Source of the DNA: Marichromatium gracile
Lineage (GTDB): Bacteria; Pseudomonadota; Gammaproteobacteria; Chromatiales; Chromatiaceae
Assembly: GCF_004343155.1 (NCBI RefSeq)
Contig: NZ_SMDC01000009.1
Coordinates: 1-64,000 of the forward strand
Direction: 5' to 3'
Length of the DNA stretch: 64,000 nt
Positions 29,975 through 38,140 of the stretch are shown piece after piece. The notes under the pieces are model-generated. The model had not been told where the DNA came from. It saw only the letters and a program-made list of their open reading frames with translations, and did not search any database. Both the position numbers and the translations under genes were made by a program. How positions within the stretch are numbered: position 1 is the stretch's first letter; every line of letters starts with the position of its first letter.

Positions 29975-30328
29975 ATGAACCTCAAGCCGACGGATCTCTT
30001 CGCCGCCCTGGCCAACGACACCCGACTGCGTTGCCTGGTGCTGTTGCGCGAACAGGGCGAGCTGTGCGTCTGCGAGCTGACCCACGCCACCGGCTCGGCG
30101 CAGCCACACGTCTCGCGCCACCTCGCCCAGCTGCGCGAGCTGGGGCTGGTCGCCGACCGGCGCGCCGGGCTCTGGGTCTACTACCGCGTCCACCCGGCGC
30201 TGCCCGACTGGGCGTGCCGGGTGCTCGACGAGACCGCCGCGGCGGTGCACGGACAGGCCCCCTTCAGCAGTGACGCCGCCAACCTGGCGAGCATGCCGGG
30301 GCGTCCCTCGGCACCGCGCTGCGCCTGA
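29975..30328 (+). CDS. arsR: ArsR-family arsenic-responsive repressor
   Basis: A 117-residue winged-helix repressor. The metal-sensing motif ELCVCEL (Cys31, Cys33) sits at the start of helix alpha-3, as in E. coli-type ArsR, where As(III)/Sb(III) binding releases DNA. SAQPHVSRHLAQLRELGLV is the recognition helix region and RAGLWVYYRV the wing. A Cys near the C-terminus (PRCA) may add a ligand. The start lies in the operator-proximal region with only a weak ribosome site. arsC-acr3 follow after a gap with its own operator. Confidence 0.92.
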   Translation: MNLKPTDLFAALANDTRLRCLVLLREQGELCVCELTHATGSAQPHVSRHLAQLRELGLVADRRAGLWVYYRVHPALPDWACRVLDETAAAVHGQAPFSSDAANLASMPGRPSAPRCA

Positions 30329-30415
30329 CAGGCACCGACAGGCATCGAATCGCCACCGATAGCCACCTCAGTTATCGCAGTCGGGGACGGGCGAGGTTCG
30401 CGCCGTAATATACAA

Positions 30416-30435
30416 AAAACCAAATATATGGTTTT
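30416..30435. promoter_or_regulatory. ArsR operator upstream of arsC-acr3
   Basis: AAAACCAAATATATGGTTTT is a near-perfect 20-bp palindrome in AT-rich DNA, 90 bp upstream of arsC. It shares ACCATATAT-type arms with the arsR site, so arsC-acr3 likely has its own ArsR-controlled promoter. Confidence 0.65.
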
Positions 30436-30524
30436 CCATAGATCAAGAAACCGCGATCGCACGCCCCAACCGCCATGACACCCGCCCGACACCGGACATC
30501 AAGGATCAGATCGAGGATCCCTGC

Positions 30525-30962
30525 ATGAACGCCACCGCCAAGACCGTGCTCGTGCTCTGTACCGGCAACGCCTGCCGCTCGCAGATGGCCGAGGTGCTGC
30601 TCAATCACGATCTCGCCGGTCGGGTGTGCGCGCGCTCCGCCGGCACCCGGCCACAGCCCCGGGTCGCCGAGGGGGCCATCGCCGCGCTCGCCGAGGCCGG
30701 GCTGCCGACCGCGGGGCTCCATCCCAAGGCGGTCGACACCCTGCTCGACCTGCCCTTCGATCTGGTGGTCAGCGTCTGCGACAACGCCCGCGAGCAGTGC
30801 CCGATCTTCCCGCGCCCGGTTCCCCGACTCCACCTCCCCTTCCACGACCCCCACGGCGAGCCGCTGGACGCCTTCATCGCCGTCCGCGACCAGATCCGCG
30901 CGCGCCTGGTACCGGCGGTGGCCGAGGCGCTGGGGCTCACCATCACGCCAGCATCGGAGTAA
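30525..30962 (+). CDS. arsC: Arsenate reductase, low-molecular-weight phosphatase type
   Basis: A 145-residue enzyme reducing As(V) to As(III) in the cytoplasm. The P-loop CTGNACR (Cys12 to Arg18) carries the nucleophile. Two further cysteines, Cys85 and Cys92 in VCDNAREQCP, form the disulfide relay of the thioredoxin-coupled class. FHDP is the phosphatase-type Asp loop. It ends 3 bp before acr3, so the product is handed directly to the As(III) exporter. Confidence 0.92.
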   Translation: MNATAKTVLVLCTGNACRSQMAEVLLNHDLAGRVCARSAGTRPQPRVAEGAIAALAEAGLPTAGLHPKAVDTLLDLPFDLVVSVCDNAREQCPIFPRPVPRLHLPFHDPHGEPLDAFIAVRDQIRARLVPAVAEALGLTITPASE

Positions 30963-30965
30963 GTC

Positions 30966-32048
30966 ATGTCGGTACCGTGCGAGGTCTCCACCACACAGGC
31001 GAGCGGCGCGCCGATGAGCCTCTTCGAGCGCGGTCTGACCCTCTGGGTCGGGCTCTGCATCCTCATCGGCATCGGGCTCGGACAATGGGCGCCCGCGCCC
31101 TTCCAGTTTCTCGGCGGACTGGAGGTCGCCCGGGTCAACATCCCGGTGGGTCTGCTGATCTGGGTGATGATCATCCCGATGTTGATGAAGATCGACTTCG
31201 GCGCACTCCACCAGGTGCGCGCGCACTGGCGCGGCATCGGCGTCACCCTGTTCGTCAACTGGGCGGTCAAGCCCTTCTCCATGGCGCTGCTCGCCTGGCT
31301 GTTCATCCGTGGGCTGTTCGCGCCCTGGCTGCCGGCCGAGCAGCTCGACGCCTATGTCGCCGGGCTCATCCTGCTCGCCGCCGCGCCCTGCACCGCGATG
31401 GTCTTCGTGTGGAGCCGGCTGACCGGGGGCGATCCCTACTTCACCCTCTCGCAGGTGGCGCTCAACGACGCCATCATGGTGTTCGCCTTCGCCCCCATCG
31501 TCGGGCTGCTGCTGGGACTGTCGTCGATCCTGGTGCCCTGGGAGACGCTGCTGACCTCGGTGGCGCTCTATATCGTGGTGCCGGTGATCATCGCCCAGTG
31601 GTGGCGGCGCCGACTGCTGCGCCACGGCAGCGCGCGTTTCGAGGCCACTCTCGAGACCCTCGGCCACGCCTCGATCTTCGCGCTGCTCGCCACCCTGGTG
31701 CTGCTGTTCGCCTTCCAGGGACAGGCGATCATCGACGCACCGCTGATCATCCTGCTGCTGGCGGTGCCGATCCTCATCCAGGTCTTCTTCAACTCGGCGC
31801 TGGCCTACTGGCTCAATCGCGCCGTCGGCGAGCGTCACAGCGTCGCCTGTCCCTCGGCGCTGATCGGCGCCTCCAACTTCTTCGAGCTGGCCGTCGCCGC
31901 GGCCATCGCGCTGTTCGGCTTCGAGTCCGGCGCCGCGCTCGCGACCGTGGTCGGGGTGCTGATCGAGGTGCCGGTGATGCTGCTGGTGGTGCGGGTGGTC
32001 AACCGCACCCGGGGGTGGTACGAGCGCGGGGCACGGGTGCGGTCGTGA
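30966..32048 (+). CDS. acr3: Arsenite efflux permease Acr3
   Basis: A 360-residue inner-membrane exporter of the bile/arsenite/riboflavin transporter superfamily with about 10 membrane segments. Landmarks are LLIWVMIIPMLMKIDFGAL, AAAPCTAMVFVWSRLTGGDP with the conserved Cys in TM4, LNDAIMVFAFAPIVGLLLG and GASNFFELAVAAAIALFG. The annotated start at 30966 gives a 16-residue leader; the ATG at 31014 (MSLFERGLTLWVG) is equally plausible. Its stop is followed immediately by heptamer repeats. Confidence 0.93.
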   Translation: MSVPCEVSTTQASGAPMSLFERGLTLWVGLCILIGIGLGQWAPAPFQFLGGLEVARVNIPVGLLIWVMIIPMLMKIDFGALHQVRAHWRGIGVTLFVNWAVKPFSMALLAWLFIRGLFAPWLPAEQLDAYVAGLILLAAAPCTAMVFVWSRLTGGDPYFTLSQVALNDAIMVFAFAPIVGLLLGLSSILVPWETLLTSVALYIVVPVIIAQWWRRRLLRHGSARFEATLETLGHASIFALLATLVLLFAFQGQAIIDAPLIILLLAVPILIQVFFNSALAYWLNRAVGERHSVACPSALIGASNFFELAVAAAIALFGFESGAALATVVGVLIEVPVMLLVVRVVNRTRGWYERGARVRS

Positions 32049-32050
32049 CG

Positions 32051-32119
32051 CCAGCCGCCAGCCGCCAGCCGCCAGCCGCCAGCCGCCAGCCGCCAGCCGC
32101 CAGCCGCCAGCCGCCAGCG
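32051..32119. repeat. Heptamer tandem repeat (gccagcc, about ten units)
   Basis: A pure 7-bp repeat, CCAGCCG/GCCAGCC, runs for about 69 bp directly behind the acr3 stop codon. It is the same repeat type as in the liuR-liuA gap. The following 150 bp up to the permease gene hold no recognisable feature. Confidence 0.9.
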
Positions 32120-32269
32120 ACCAGCTTATAGCCTGCGGTGGCGGGACTGGCGCGCATGACCGACGACGACGGACAAGCGGGTCCTGGTGGTTCCTTTCTT
32201 CACATTCAGAGACAGGCATGAACATCTCTCCCCATATCCATCCCCACAGCTCACCGCGAGCAGGCACCC

Positions 32270-33223
32270 ATGTTTGAGCAACTCGGTGATCTGGTCGCCT
32301 TCGGCCTGCTCGGGCTGGAACCGACCTCGCGCAGCGGCGCGGCGGTGCAGTTCTTCGTCATGGACGTGGCCAAGATCTTCGTCCTGCTGGTGTTGGTGAT
32401 CTATGTCATGGGGCTGTTGCGCGCCATGTTGTCCCCGGAGCGGGTGCGCGCCTTCGTGCGTGGCCGACCGGACTGGCAGGCGCGCGGCATGGCCGTCACC
32501 CTGGGCGCGGTGACGCCCTTCTGCTCGTGCTCGTCGGTGCCGCTGTTCATCGGCTTCGTCGAGGCCGGCATCCCGCTCGGGGTGACCTTCTCCTTTCTCA
32601 TCGCCAGCCCGATGATCAACGAGGTCGCCGCCGTCATCCTGGTCGGTGTCCTGGGCTGGAAGCTCGCGTCGCTCTATGTGCTCGCCGGGCTGCTCGTGGC
32701 CTGGTTCGGCGGACTCGCCATGCAGGCCTTCCGGCCCGAACGCTGGGTCGAGGACTATGTGTGGAAGATCCGCATGGGCGAGACGGCCATGGCCGAGCCC
32801 GATACCAGCCTGCGCGGGCGTCACCGCTACGCGCTCGGCGAGGTACGCGAGATCGTCGGGCGGATCTGGCGCTGGGTGCTGCTCGGCATCGGTGTCGGCG
32901 CCCTCTTCCACGGCTTCGTCCCCGCCGCCTGGGTGACCGAGCACCTGGGCGGGGACGACTGGTTCAGCGTGCCGGCGGCGGTGCTGCTGGGCATCCCGCT
33001 CTATGCCAACGCCACCGGCGTCATCCCGGTGGCCGAGGCGATGCTGACCAAGGGCGTGGCGATCGGCACCACCCTGGCGCTGATGATGAGTGTTGCGGCG
33101 CTGTCGCTGCCGGAGCTGCTGATCCTGCGCAAGGTCATCCGTTGGCCAGCCCTGGCGCTGTTCGCCACGGTGCTGGCCGTCGCCTTCACCCTGGTCGGGT
33201 GGGGCTTCAATCTGATCGCATGA
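32270..33223 (+). CDS. ArsP/DUF318-type permease
   Basis: A 317-residue membrane protein with about eight hydrophobic segments. The hallmark TPFCSCSSVPLFIGFVEAGI carries the CxC motif of the ArsP/SO_0444 permease family, and the second half repeats the pattern in IPLYANATGVIPVAEAML. Family members export methylated or aromatic trivalent arsenicals, or assist Cu/Zn/As resistance. The position behind acr3 and the coupled thioredoxin-like gene supports an arsenical role (inference). The start at 32270 has GAGCAGG upstream. Confidence 0.85.
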   Translation: MFEQLGDLVAFGLLGLEPTSRSGAAVQFFVMDVAKIFVLLVLVIYVMGLLRAMLSPERVRAFVRGRPDWQARGMAVTLGAVTPFCSCSSVPLFIGFVEAGIPLGVTFSFLIASPMINEVAAVILVGVLGWKLASLYVLAGLLVAWFGGLAMQAFRPERWVEDYVWKIRMGETAMAEPDTSLRGRHRYALGEVREIVGRIWRWVLLGIGVGALFHGFVPAAWVTEHLGGDDWFSVPAAVLLGIPLYANATGVIPVAEAMLTKGVAIGTTLALMMSVAALSLPELLILRKVIRWPALALFATVLAVAFTLVGWGFNLIA

Positions 33224-33233
33224 GGAGACACAC

Positions 33234-33470
33234 ATGAAGACGTTCAAGGTGCTGGGCGGCGGCTGCCGCAACTGCGAGGTCACGGCCGAGGCGATCACGC
33301 GCGCCGCGGCCGAGGCGGGCGTCGAGATCGCGCTGGAGAAGGTCACCGACATGGCCGAGATCCTCGGCTACGGCGTCATGTCGACGCCCGGCGTGGTGCT
33401 CGACGGCGAGGTGGTACACAGCGGCGGCGTACCGCGGGCCGATCAGGTGCGCGCCTGGGTCTCGGGCTGA
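33234..33470 (+). CDS. Small thioredoxin-fold redox protein
   Basis: A 78-residue protein of the MTH895/TM0996 redox-active disulfide group. The active site is GGGCRNCEVT (CxxC at about residues 11-14), and the cis-Pro appears in GVMSTPGVVLDGEVVHSGGV. It lies 10 bp behind the ArsP-like permease, a recurrent pairing, and may reduce the permease's CxC or the arsenical. The start follows GAGGAGA. Its 3' end overlaps the 3' end of the diguanylate cyclase on the other strand by 28 bp. Confidence 0.88.
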   Translation: MKTFKVLGGGCRNCEVTAEAITRAAAEAGVEIALEKVTDMAEILGYGVMSTPGVVLDGEVVHSGGVPRADQVRAWVSG

Positions 33471-35137
33471 CCGGCCCGGGGCGGCGCGCCGGCGAACATC
33501 ACTCGATCCTTGCCCGCCGACTTGGCCCGGTACATGGCCGCGTCGGCGAGCTGGAACAGCTCGGTGAGATGGCCGGCGTCGTGCGGATAGAGCGCCACGC
33601 CGATGCTCGCCGAGACCCGTTGCCCCTCCCAGTCGCCCGCGGCGATCCGCCGGCGGATGTCCTCGAGGATCGCGCGCGCCGTCTCGGGGTCGGGCAGTTC
33701 GCTCAGCAGCAGCCCGAACTCATCGCCGCCGATGCGCCCGGCAAGATCGCCCGAGGTGGTGCGCAACTGCCCCACCAGCACCTCGGCGACGAAGCGCAGT
33801 ACCGCGTCGCCGGCCAGGTGGCCCTGGGTATCGTTGATCGCCTTGAAGCCGTCGAGATCGATCACGCAGAGCGCGAAACAGCGCCGGTGGCGCGCGGCGC
33901 GCTCGATCTCGAGCGTGGCGCGCTCCTCGAAGGCGATGCGGTTGGCCATCCCGGTGAGCGCGTCGGTACGCGCCATCCGCTCGAGCTGAAGCAACTGCGC
34001 GCGCCGGTTGTCGTAGAGCGCGACCATCGCCTGCACCGCAGCGGCGAGCACCCCAAGCAACAACAGCCCAAGTAGCCCGATGACCACCGTCGGCGTCATC
34101 GCCGCGCGCTCATAGAGCGCACGCGGGACGAAGGCCAGGGTGTACCACTGCAACGGCAGGACCGCCTCGCTCATCGTCGCCCCGCCACCGCAGGGCGCCG
34201 AGTGCACCGGATAGTCGACGCGCAGCGGCTCGACGCGGTGAAAGGCGAAGAACCCGGCGGCGGTACGCACCTCGCCCCGATCGACCCGCGCCATCTCTTG
34301 CCACACCCGAGGGAAGCGCACCTGCATCCGTTGGCGCGCGCGCTCGGGCAGCATGAACCCCCAGCGCATCTCTGCCTCCGGCGCGAGCAGCCAATACCCC
34401 TCGCAGTTGACCAGCATCGGCTGCGTGGGGTTGCCCCGGCCGACATCCTCGAGCCGCTCCAGCAGCCGCCCGGCGAGATAGTGGATGACGACCAGCCCGC
34501 GATTGCGCCCGGCGGCGTCGATCACCGGGGTCGCCAGGCGCAGGATCGGCACGAAGGGGCGCGCGATCCGGCCCTCGGCGACGTCGAGGTCCAACGCCGA
34601 GACATAGATCTCGTTGGCGTTCAGCGCGAGTGCGGCCGTATCGAACCAGGTCTCCGCGCCGCGTCCGGCGATGATGATCCGCGGCGTGCCCTCGGCGTCG
34701 AGTTCGACCCGCACCCGCTCGCGACCGCGCGCGTCGAGCAGACGGATCTGTTGATACAGCCCGGAGTAGCGCAGCCGCGCGGCGTATTCGCGCGCGATGC
34801 GATCGAGCAGCGCCTCGTCGCCGCCCTCGAGATAGCGCTGCAGCTCGTTCTGGCGCGAGAGTGTCAGCACATCGGAGACCACATAGTCGAGCTTGTTCTC
34901 GAGCAACCGCTCCTGCTCCTCCACGCTGGCGATCGCCGTGGCGTCGAGCTCGCGAGACAGGCTATCGACCTGCCACTGCCACACCAGCACCAACAGCACG
35001 ACCAGCACCCCGGCGAGCAGCGCGTAGGTCAACAGGAACAGCCACCGCGCCGAGAGCGGCGCGCGTTCGCCGTCGCCGTCGGCGCGGTCGGTGGCGGACT
35101 CCGACGTCCGCGGGCTGTGCTGCGCGAATGTCCGCAT
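33443..35137 (-). CDS. Membrane diguanylate cyclase (GGDEF), paralogue 1
   Basis: A 564-residue protein. TM1 (~31-53) and TM2 (~345-370) enclose a ~290-residue periplasmic sensor of tandem dCache-like type, and the GGDEF domain spans ~400-555 with an intact GRIGGDEFGLLL motif (~467). The allosteric I-site RxxD that should precede it reads TSGD, so product inhibition by c-di-GMP is probably lost. No EAL domain. The start at 35137 is chosen over the longer frame because it lies 10 bp after the stop of the paralogous upstream gene and gives a normal N-terminal cytoplasmic stretch. It shares patterns with its neighbour throughout (for example LLERLEDxGR, RMQVRxPxxW). Confidence 0.88.
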   Translation of the reverse strand: MRTFAQHSPRTSESATDRADGDGERAPLSARWLFLLTYALLAGVLVVLLVLVWQWQVDSLSRELDATAIASVEEQERLLENKLDYVVSDVLTLSRQNELQRYLEGGDEALLDRIAREYAARLRYSGLYQQIRLLDARGRERVRVELDAEGTPRIIIAGRGAETWFDTAALALNANEIYVSALDLDVAEGRIARPFVPILRLATPVIDAAGRNRGLVVIHYLAGRLLERLEDVGRGNPTQPMLVNCEGYWLLAPEAEMRWGFMLPERARQRMQVRFPRVWQEMARVDRGEVRTAAGFFAFHRVEPLRVDYPVHSAPCGGGATMSEAVLPLQWYTLAFVPRALYERAAMTPTVVIGLLGLLLLGVLAAAVQAMVALYDNRRAQLLQLERMARTDALTGMANRIAFEERATLEIERAARHRRCFALCVIDLDGFKAINDTQGHLAGDAVLRFVAEVLVGQLRTTSGDLAGRIGGDEFGLLLSELPDPETARAILEDIRRRIAAGDWEGQRVSASIGVALYPHDAGHLTELFQLADAAMYRAKSAGKDRVMFAGAPPRAGQPETQART

Positions 35138-35147
35138 CGATTCCCCC

Positions 35148-36740
35148 TCAGCGCGCCGGCGCGCCCTGGTCATGCTCGCCGGCGAGCACGATGCGATTCT
35201 TGCCGCGCTCCTTGGCGCGATACATGGCGACATCGGCCGCGCGCAGCAACCCGACCCGGCTGGTGGCATGGTCCGGATAGAGCGCGACGCCGATGCTCGC
35301 CGTCACGCCCCAGTCGCCGGCGGCGATGCGACGACAGAGATCGGCAAGGATCGTCTGCACCTGTTCGACCTCCTCGGGGAGTTCGCACAGCAACAGCCCG
35401 AACTCATCGCCGCCGAAGCGGCTGGCGAGATCATCGGAGCCGGTGCGCAGATGACGCACGAGGACGGCGGCGACGAAACGCAGCACCTCGTCGCCGACCA
35501 GATGCCCCTGGCTGTCGTTGACCGCCTTGAAGCCGTCGAGGTCGAGCAGGCAGAGGGCGAAGCGGCGGTGGTGGCGCGCCGCGCGCGCGATCTCGAGATC
35601 GGTGCGCTCCTCGAAGGCGGTGCGATTGGCCAGCCCGGTGAGGGCGTCGGTGCGCGCCTGGCGCTGCAGAAGGTCGATGCGCGCGCGTCGATCGACGCGC
35701 AACGCCACGGTCGCGCGCACCGCCAAGGCCAGGACCAGCAGCAACAGCACGCCCAGCCCGGCGATCACCAGCGTCGGCGTCAGCGCCGCGCGCACATAGC
35801 GCTCGCGCGCGATGAAAGCGGCCACGTGCCAGCGCAGCAGGTTCGGCGAGACCGCATCGTCGCGTCGCGCGCACAGCGCCGAGTAGACCGGATAGCTGCT
35901 CTGCAGCGGCACCACGTCACGATAGATGAAGGTGCCGTCGGCGGTGCGGATCAACCCGAGCGGGTGATGCTGCATCCGCGCCCAGGCCTCCGGGTAGCGC
36001 ACCTGCATCCGCTGCTCGGCGCGCCCCTCGACCATGAAACCCCAGGCCATCCCGCGCTGCGGGGCCAGCAGCCAGTAACCGGCGCAGTTGATGAGCATCG
36101 GGCGGATGGGACCGGCGCGCCCGAAGTCCTCGAGACGCTCGAGCAGATGACCGGCGCGATAACTGATGACGATCATCCCGCGACCGCGCCCGGCGCTGTC
36201 GAACACCGGGGTCCCCACCCGCAGCAGCGGCAGGAAGGGCAACAGCACCTCGCCGTTCTCGATGCTGAGATCGAGCGGCGAGACATAGAGCTCGCCGGGC
36301 TCGAGCCCCAGCGTCGCCTCGACATAGTAACGATCGGCCTTGTCCTGCAGTTCCTCCTCGGAGATGGTCAGGATCTCGCCGGCGAGCGACTCGACACGCA
36401 CCACCTCGTGCCCGGTCTCGTCGATCAGCCGGATCTTCTGATAGCGCCGGGCATAGTGGATGCGGTTGGTCAGTTCGGCGGCGATCAGCGGCAGCCAGTC
36501 GCGGTCGCCGGTGTCGAGATAGCGCTGCACGATGTGCTGGCGCGCCAGCGTCAGCGTATCGATCGCGACATGGTCGAGCTTGTTCTCGATCAGCCGCACC
36601 AGTTCGTCGACCCCGGCCCGCGCCGTCTCATCGAGCTCGCGGTGCATCTGGCGCACGCTCCACCCCCACACCAGCACCAGCAGCGCCACCAGCCCCAGGG
36701 CCAGCGGCAGATACAGCCGCCAGAACCCGCGCCCGCTCAT
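35148..36740 (-). CDS. Membrane diguanylate cyclase (GGDEF), paralogue 2
   Basis: A 530-residue protein, TM1 ~8-26, periplasmic sensor ~27-315, TM2 ~317-340, GGDEF domain ~375-525 with intact SRFGGDEFGLLL (~443). As in the neighbour, the I-site RxxD is absent (GSDD). It is first in a two-gene operon with its paralogue, clearly a tandem duplication that has diverged in the sensor part, so the two may answer to different ligands. Makes c-di-GMP from two GTP. Confidence 0.88.
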   Translation of the reverse strand: MSGRGFWRLYLPLALGLVALLVLVWGWSVRQMHRELDETARAGVDELVRLIENKLDHVAIDTLTLARQHIVQRYLDTGDRDWLPLIAAELTNRIHYARRYQKIRLIDETGHEVVRVESLAGEILTISEEELQDKADRYYVEATLGLEPGELYVSPLDLSIENGEVLLPFLPLLRVGTPVFDSAGRGRGMIVISYRAGHLLERLEDFGRAGPIRPMLINCAGYWLLAPQRGMAWGFMVEGRAEQRMQVRYPEAWARMQHHPLGLIRTADGTFIYRDVVPLQSSYPVYSALCARRDDAVSPNLLRWHVAAFIARERYVRAALTPTLVIAGLGVLLLLVLALAVRATVALRVDRRARIDLLQRQARTDALTGLANRTAFEERTDLEIARAARHHRRFALCLLDLDGFKAVNDSQGHLVGDEVLRFVAAVLVRHLRTGSDDLASRFGGDEFGLLLCELPEEVEQVQTILADLCRRIAAGDWGVTASIGVALYPDHATSRVGLLRAADVAMYRAKERGKNRIVLAGEHDQGAPAR

Positions 36741-36992
36741 CCGTTCCCCGGAGGCGCGGCGAGAGGCGAGACGACAAGACGATCCCTGCTGACAGACATG
36801 CTTGCGACTCCCCTGGCGCCCCGTACCCCGGTCCCGCCGAAACGGCGGTGATCGGCAGTTGATGATGGGGCCGGTTTCGCCGCAGCCAACGCGCGCCGAG
36901 GGATGGTCCCGGCGCGCGGGAGACGGGAGATCGCGTCCGACCCCGAGGCCGGGCGCGCGGCACGACGGAAGAGGCCGACGCCAGACGAACAG

Positions 36993-37026
36993 CGGGCGGA
37001 CGGCGCCGCGTGGCGCCGTCCGCCCG
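36993..37026 (-). terminator. Very strong 15-bp hairpin downstream of the DUF1523 gene
   Basis: CGGGCGGACGGCGCC and GGCGCCGTCCGCCCG form a perfect 15-bp stem with a GCGT loop, 33 bp beyond the stop of the minus-strand gene. No clear U-run. The rest of the gap 36741-37058 shows no gene. Confidence 0.65.
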
Positions 37027-37058
37027 GGGTCCGATCACCGGACCCGGCATCGACCGCG

Positions 37059-37469
37059 TTACTGCGACCCGGTCACCTCGGAGGGATCGGAGGGCGCCTC
37101 GATGCAGCGCTGCGGCGCGTCGATCGAGGTGGCGTTCGGGAACATGTCCAGCCACGAGATACGCAGGCTGTAGCCGTGTACCGTGACCGGCACCTCGGGA
37201 CACTCCCGGGTGATGCGGCTGGCGACCGACTGCAGATCGGCGGAGTCGAACTTGAAATAGGGCGGCGTGAAGCCGGCGTCCTCGTTGCGGAAGATCAGCG
37301 TCTCGGCCGAATCGGCATAGACGGTCTCGATACGGTACTGGACGTCGCGCCCATCGCCGGTCACGCCGGTGATCTGGACCTCCCAGGAGTCCGGCCCCCA
37401 GCGCAGCCAGAGCAGGAAGACCACGATGGCGAGGACGACGGCGCCGCCGATCTTGAGCTTGTTCTTCAT
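37059..37469 (-). CDS. DUF1523 family membrane-anchored protein
   Basis: A 136-residue protein with one N-terminal membrane segment (KLKIGGAVVLAIVVFLLWLR) and a periplasmic domain. VTGDGRDVQYRIETVYADS, LIFRNEDAGFTPPYFKFDSADLQ and YSLRISWLDMFPNATSI are the conserved blocks of DUF1523, a family of unknown function. A single-gene unit bounded by a strong hairpin downstream and a near-consensus sigma-54 promoter 88 bp upstream. This places it in the proposed sigma-54 envelope-stress set. Confidence 0.85.
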   Translation of the reverse strand: MKNKLKIGGAVVLAIVVFLLWLRWGPDSWEVQITGVTGDGRDVQYRIETVYADSAETLIFRNEDAGFTPPYFKFDSADLQSVASRITRECPEVPVTVHGYSLRISWLDMFPNATSIDAPQRCIEAPSDPSEVTGSQ

Positions 37470-37556
37470 GACTCTCTACCCCCTTGTGTCTTGACGCGGA
37501 TGCGAGACCGCGAATCATCACGGCAAAGCCGTGGACTCGCGGCGTCCGTATAGACT

Positions 37557-37573
37557 TTGCAATCGCGATGCCA
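37557..37573 (-). promoter_or_regulatory. Sigma-54 (-24/-12) promoter for the DUF1523 gene
   Basis: Minus strand TGGCATCGCGATTGCAA matches the RpoN consensus TGGCAYR-N4-TTGCA with GG and GC exactly 10 bp apart. It lies about 88 bp upstream of the start codon. Confidence 0.8.
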
Positions 37574-37645
37574 GCCAAAAAAGAGCTCTATCAATCTGAT
37601 ATTCAAAGCATTACCGATCATCGAGCACGTGCGCGAATGACCCAC

Positions 37646-37659
37646 GGGGCAATTGCCCC
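37646..37659. promoter_or_regulatory. Candidate enhancer site GGGGCAATTGCCCC
   Basis: A perfect 14-bp palindrome, 73 bp upstream of the sigma-54 promoter at 37557-37573. The same GGGG-N6-CCCC design occurs upstream of the sigma-54 promoter at 38756, suggesting a binding site for the neighbouring NtrC-type regulator. Confidence 0.55.
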
Positions 37660-37786
37660 GACCGCTCCCACGGGCAACGGTGGTTATCCACCTGCCCCGG
37701 CCGCCCGACCCTGTCCACACGCGCGACGACGGATCTGGCGCAGTGGCACGACGCGCAGCGGGCGACGTGATGGAGCGACCGGAGAC

Positions 37787-37818
37787 ACAAAAAAAGCGAG
37801 CCCGTCGAACGGGCTCGC
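37787..37818 (-). terminator. Rho-independent terminator after csbD (first copy)
   Basis: On the minus strand GCGAGCCCGT-TCG-ACGGGCTCGC is followed by a run of seven or more T. A textbook intrinsic terminator 58 bp past the CsbD stop codon. Confidence 0.9.
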
Positions 37819-37875
37819 CCGGCATGTCCGCGATGGCGGCACGCCCCGGGCCATCCCTGGCCCGGGCGACGACGA

Positions 37876-38064
37876 TCAGTGCAGCTCGTCGACCTGCTTG
37901 ATCGCCTCCTCCTTGGTGACGCCGTACTTCTCCTGCAGGCTACCGACGAGCTTGTCGCGTTCGCCATCGATCAGCGCCAGGTCATCGTCGGTCAACTTGC
38001 CCCAGCGCACCTTCAGCTCGCCCTTGGCCTGTTCCCAATTGCCACGGATCTGTTCCCAGTTCAT
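37876..38064 (-). CDS. CsbD-family stress protein, copy 1
   Basis: A 62-residue hydrophilic protein: MNWEQIRGNWEQAKGELKV, WGKLTDDDL and ERDKLVGSLQEKYG are the CsbD-family pattern. Family members are abundant small proteins of unknown mechanism induced by general stress. The start at 38064 follows GGAGAAG. It lies 76 bp behind the helical periplasmic protein gene, probably in the same sigma-54-driven transcript, and ends at a strong terminator. A second CsbD (42970-43164) is clearly paralogous. Confidence 0.92.
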   Translation of the reverse strand: MNWEQIRGNWEQAKGELKVRWGKLTDDDLALIDGERDKLVGSLQEKYGVTKEEAIKQVDELH

Positions 38065-38140
38065 GGTCTTCTCCCGACCGGTCACGACCGGTCTCTGGCT
38101 GGTGGATGTTCGGTGAGTTCGTCGCTGCTTGCGCGGATGG

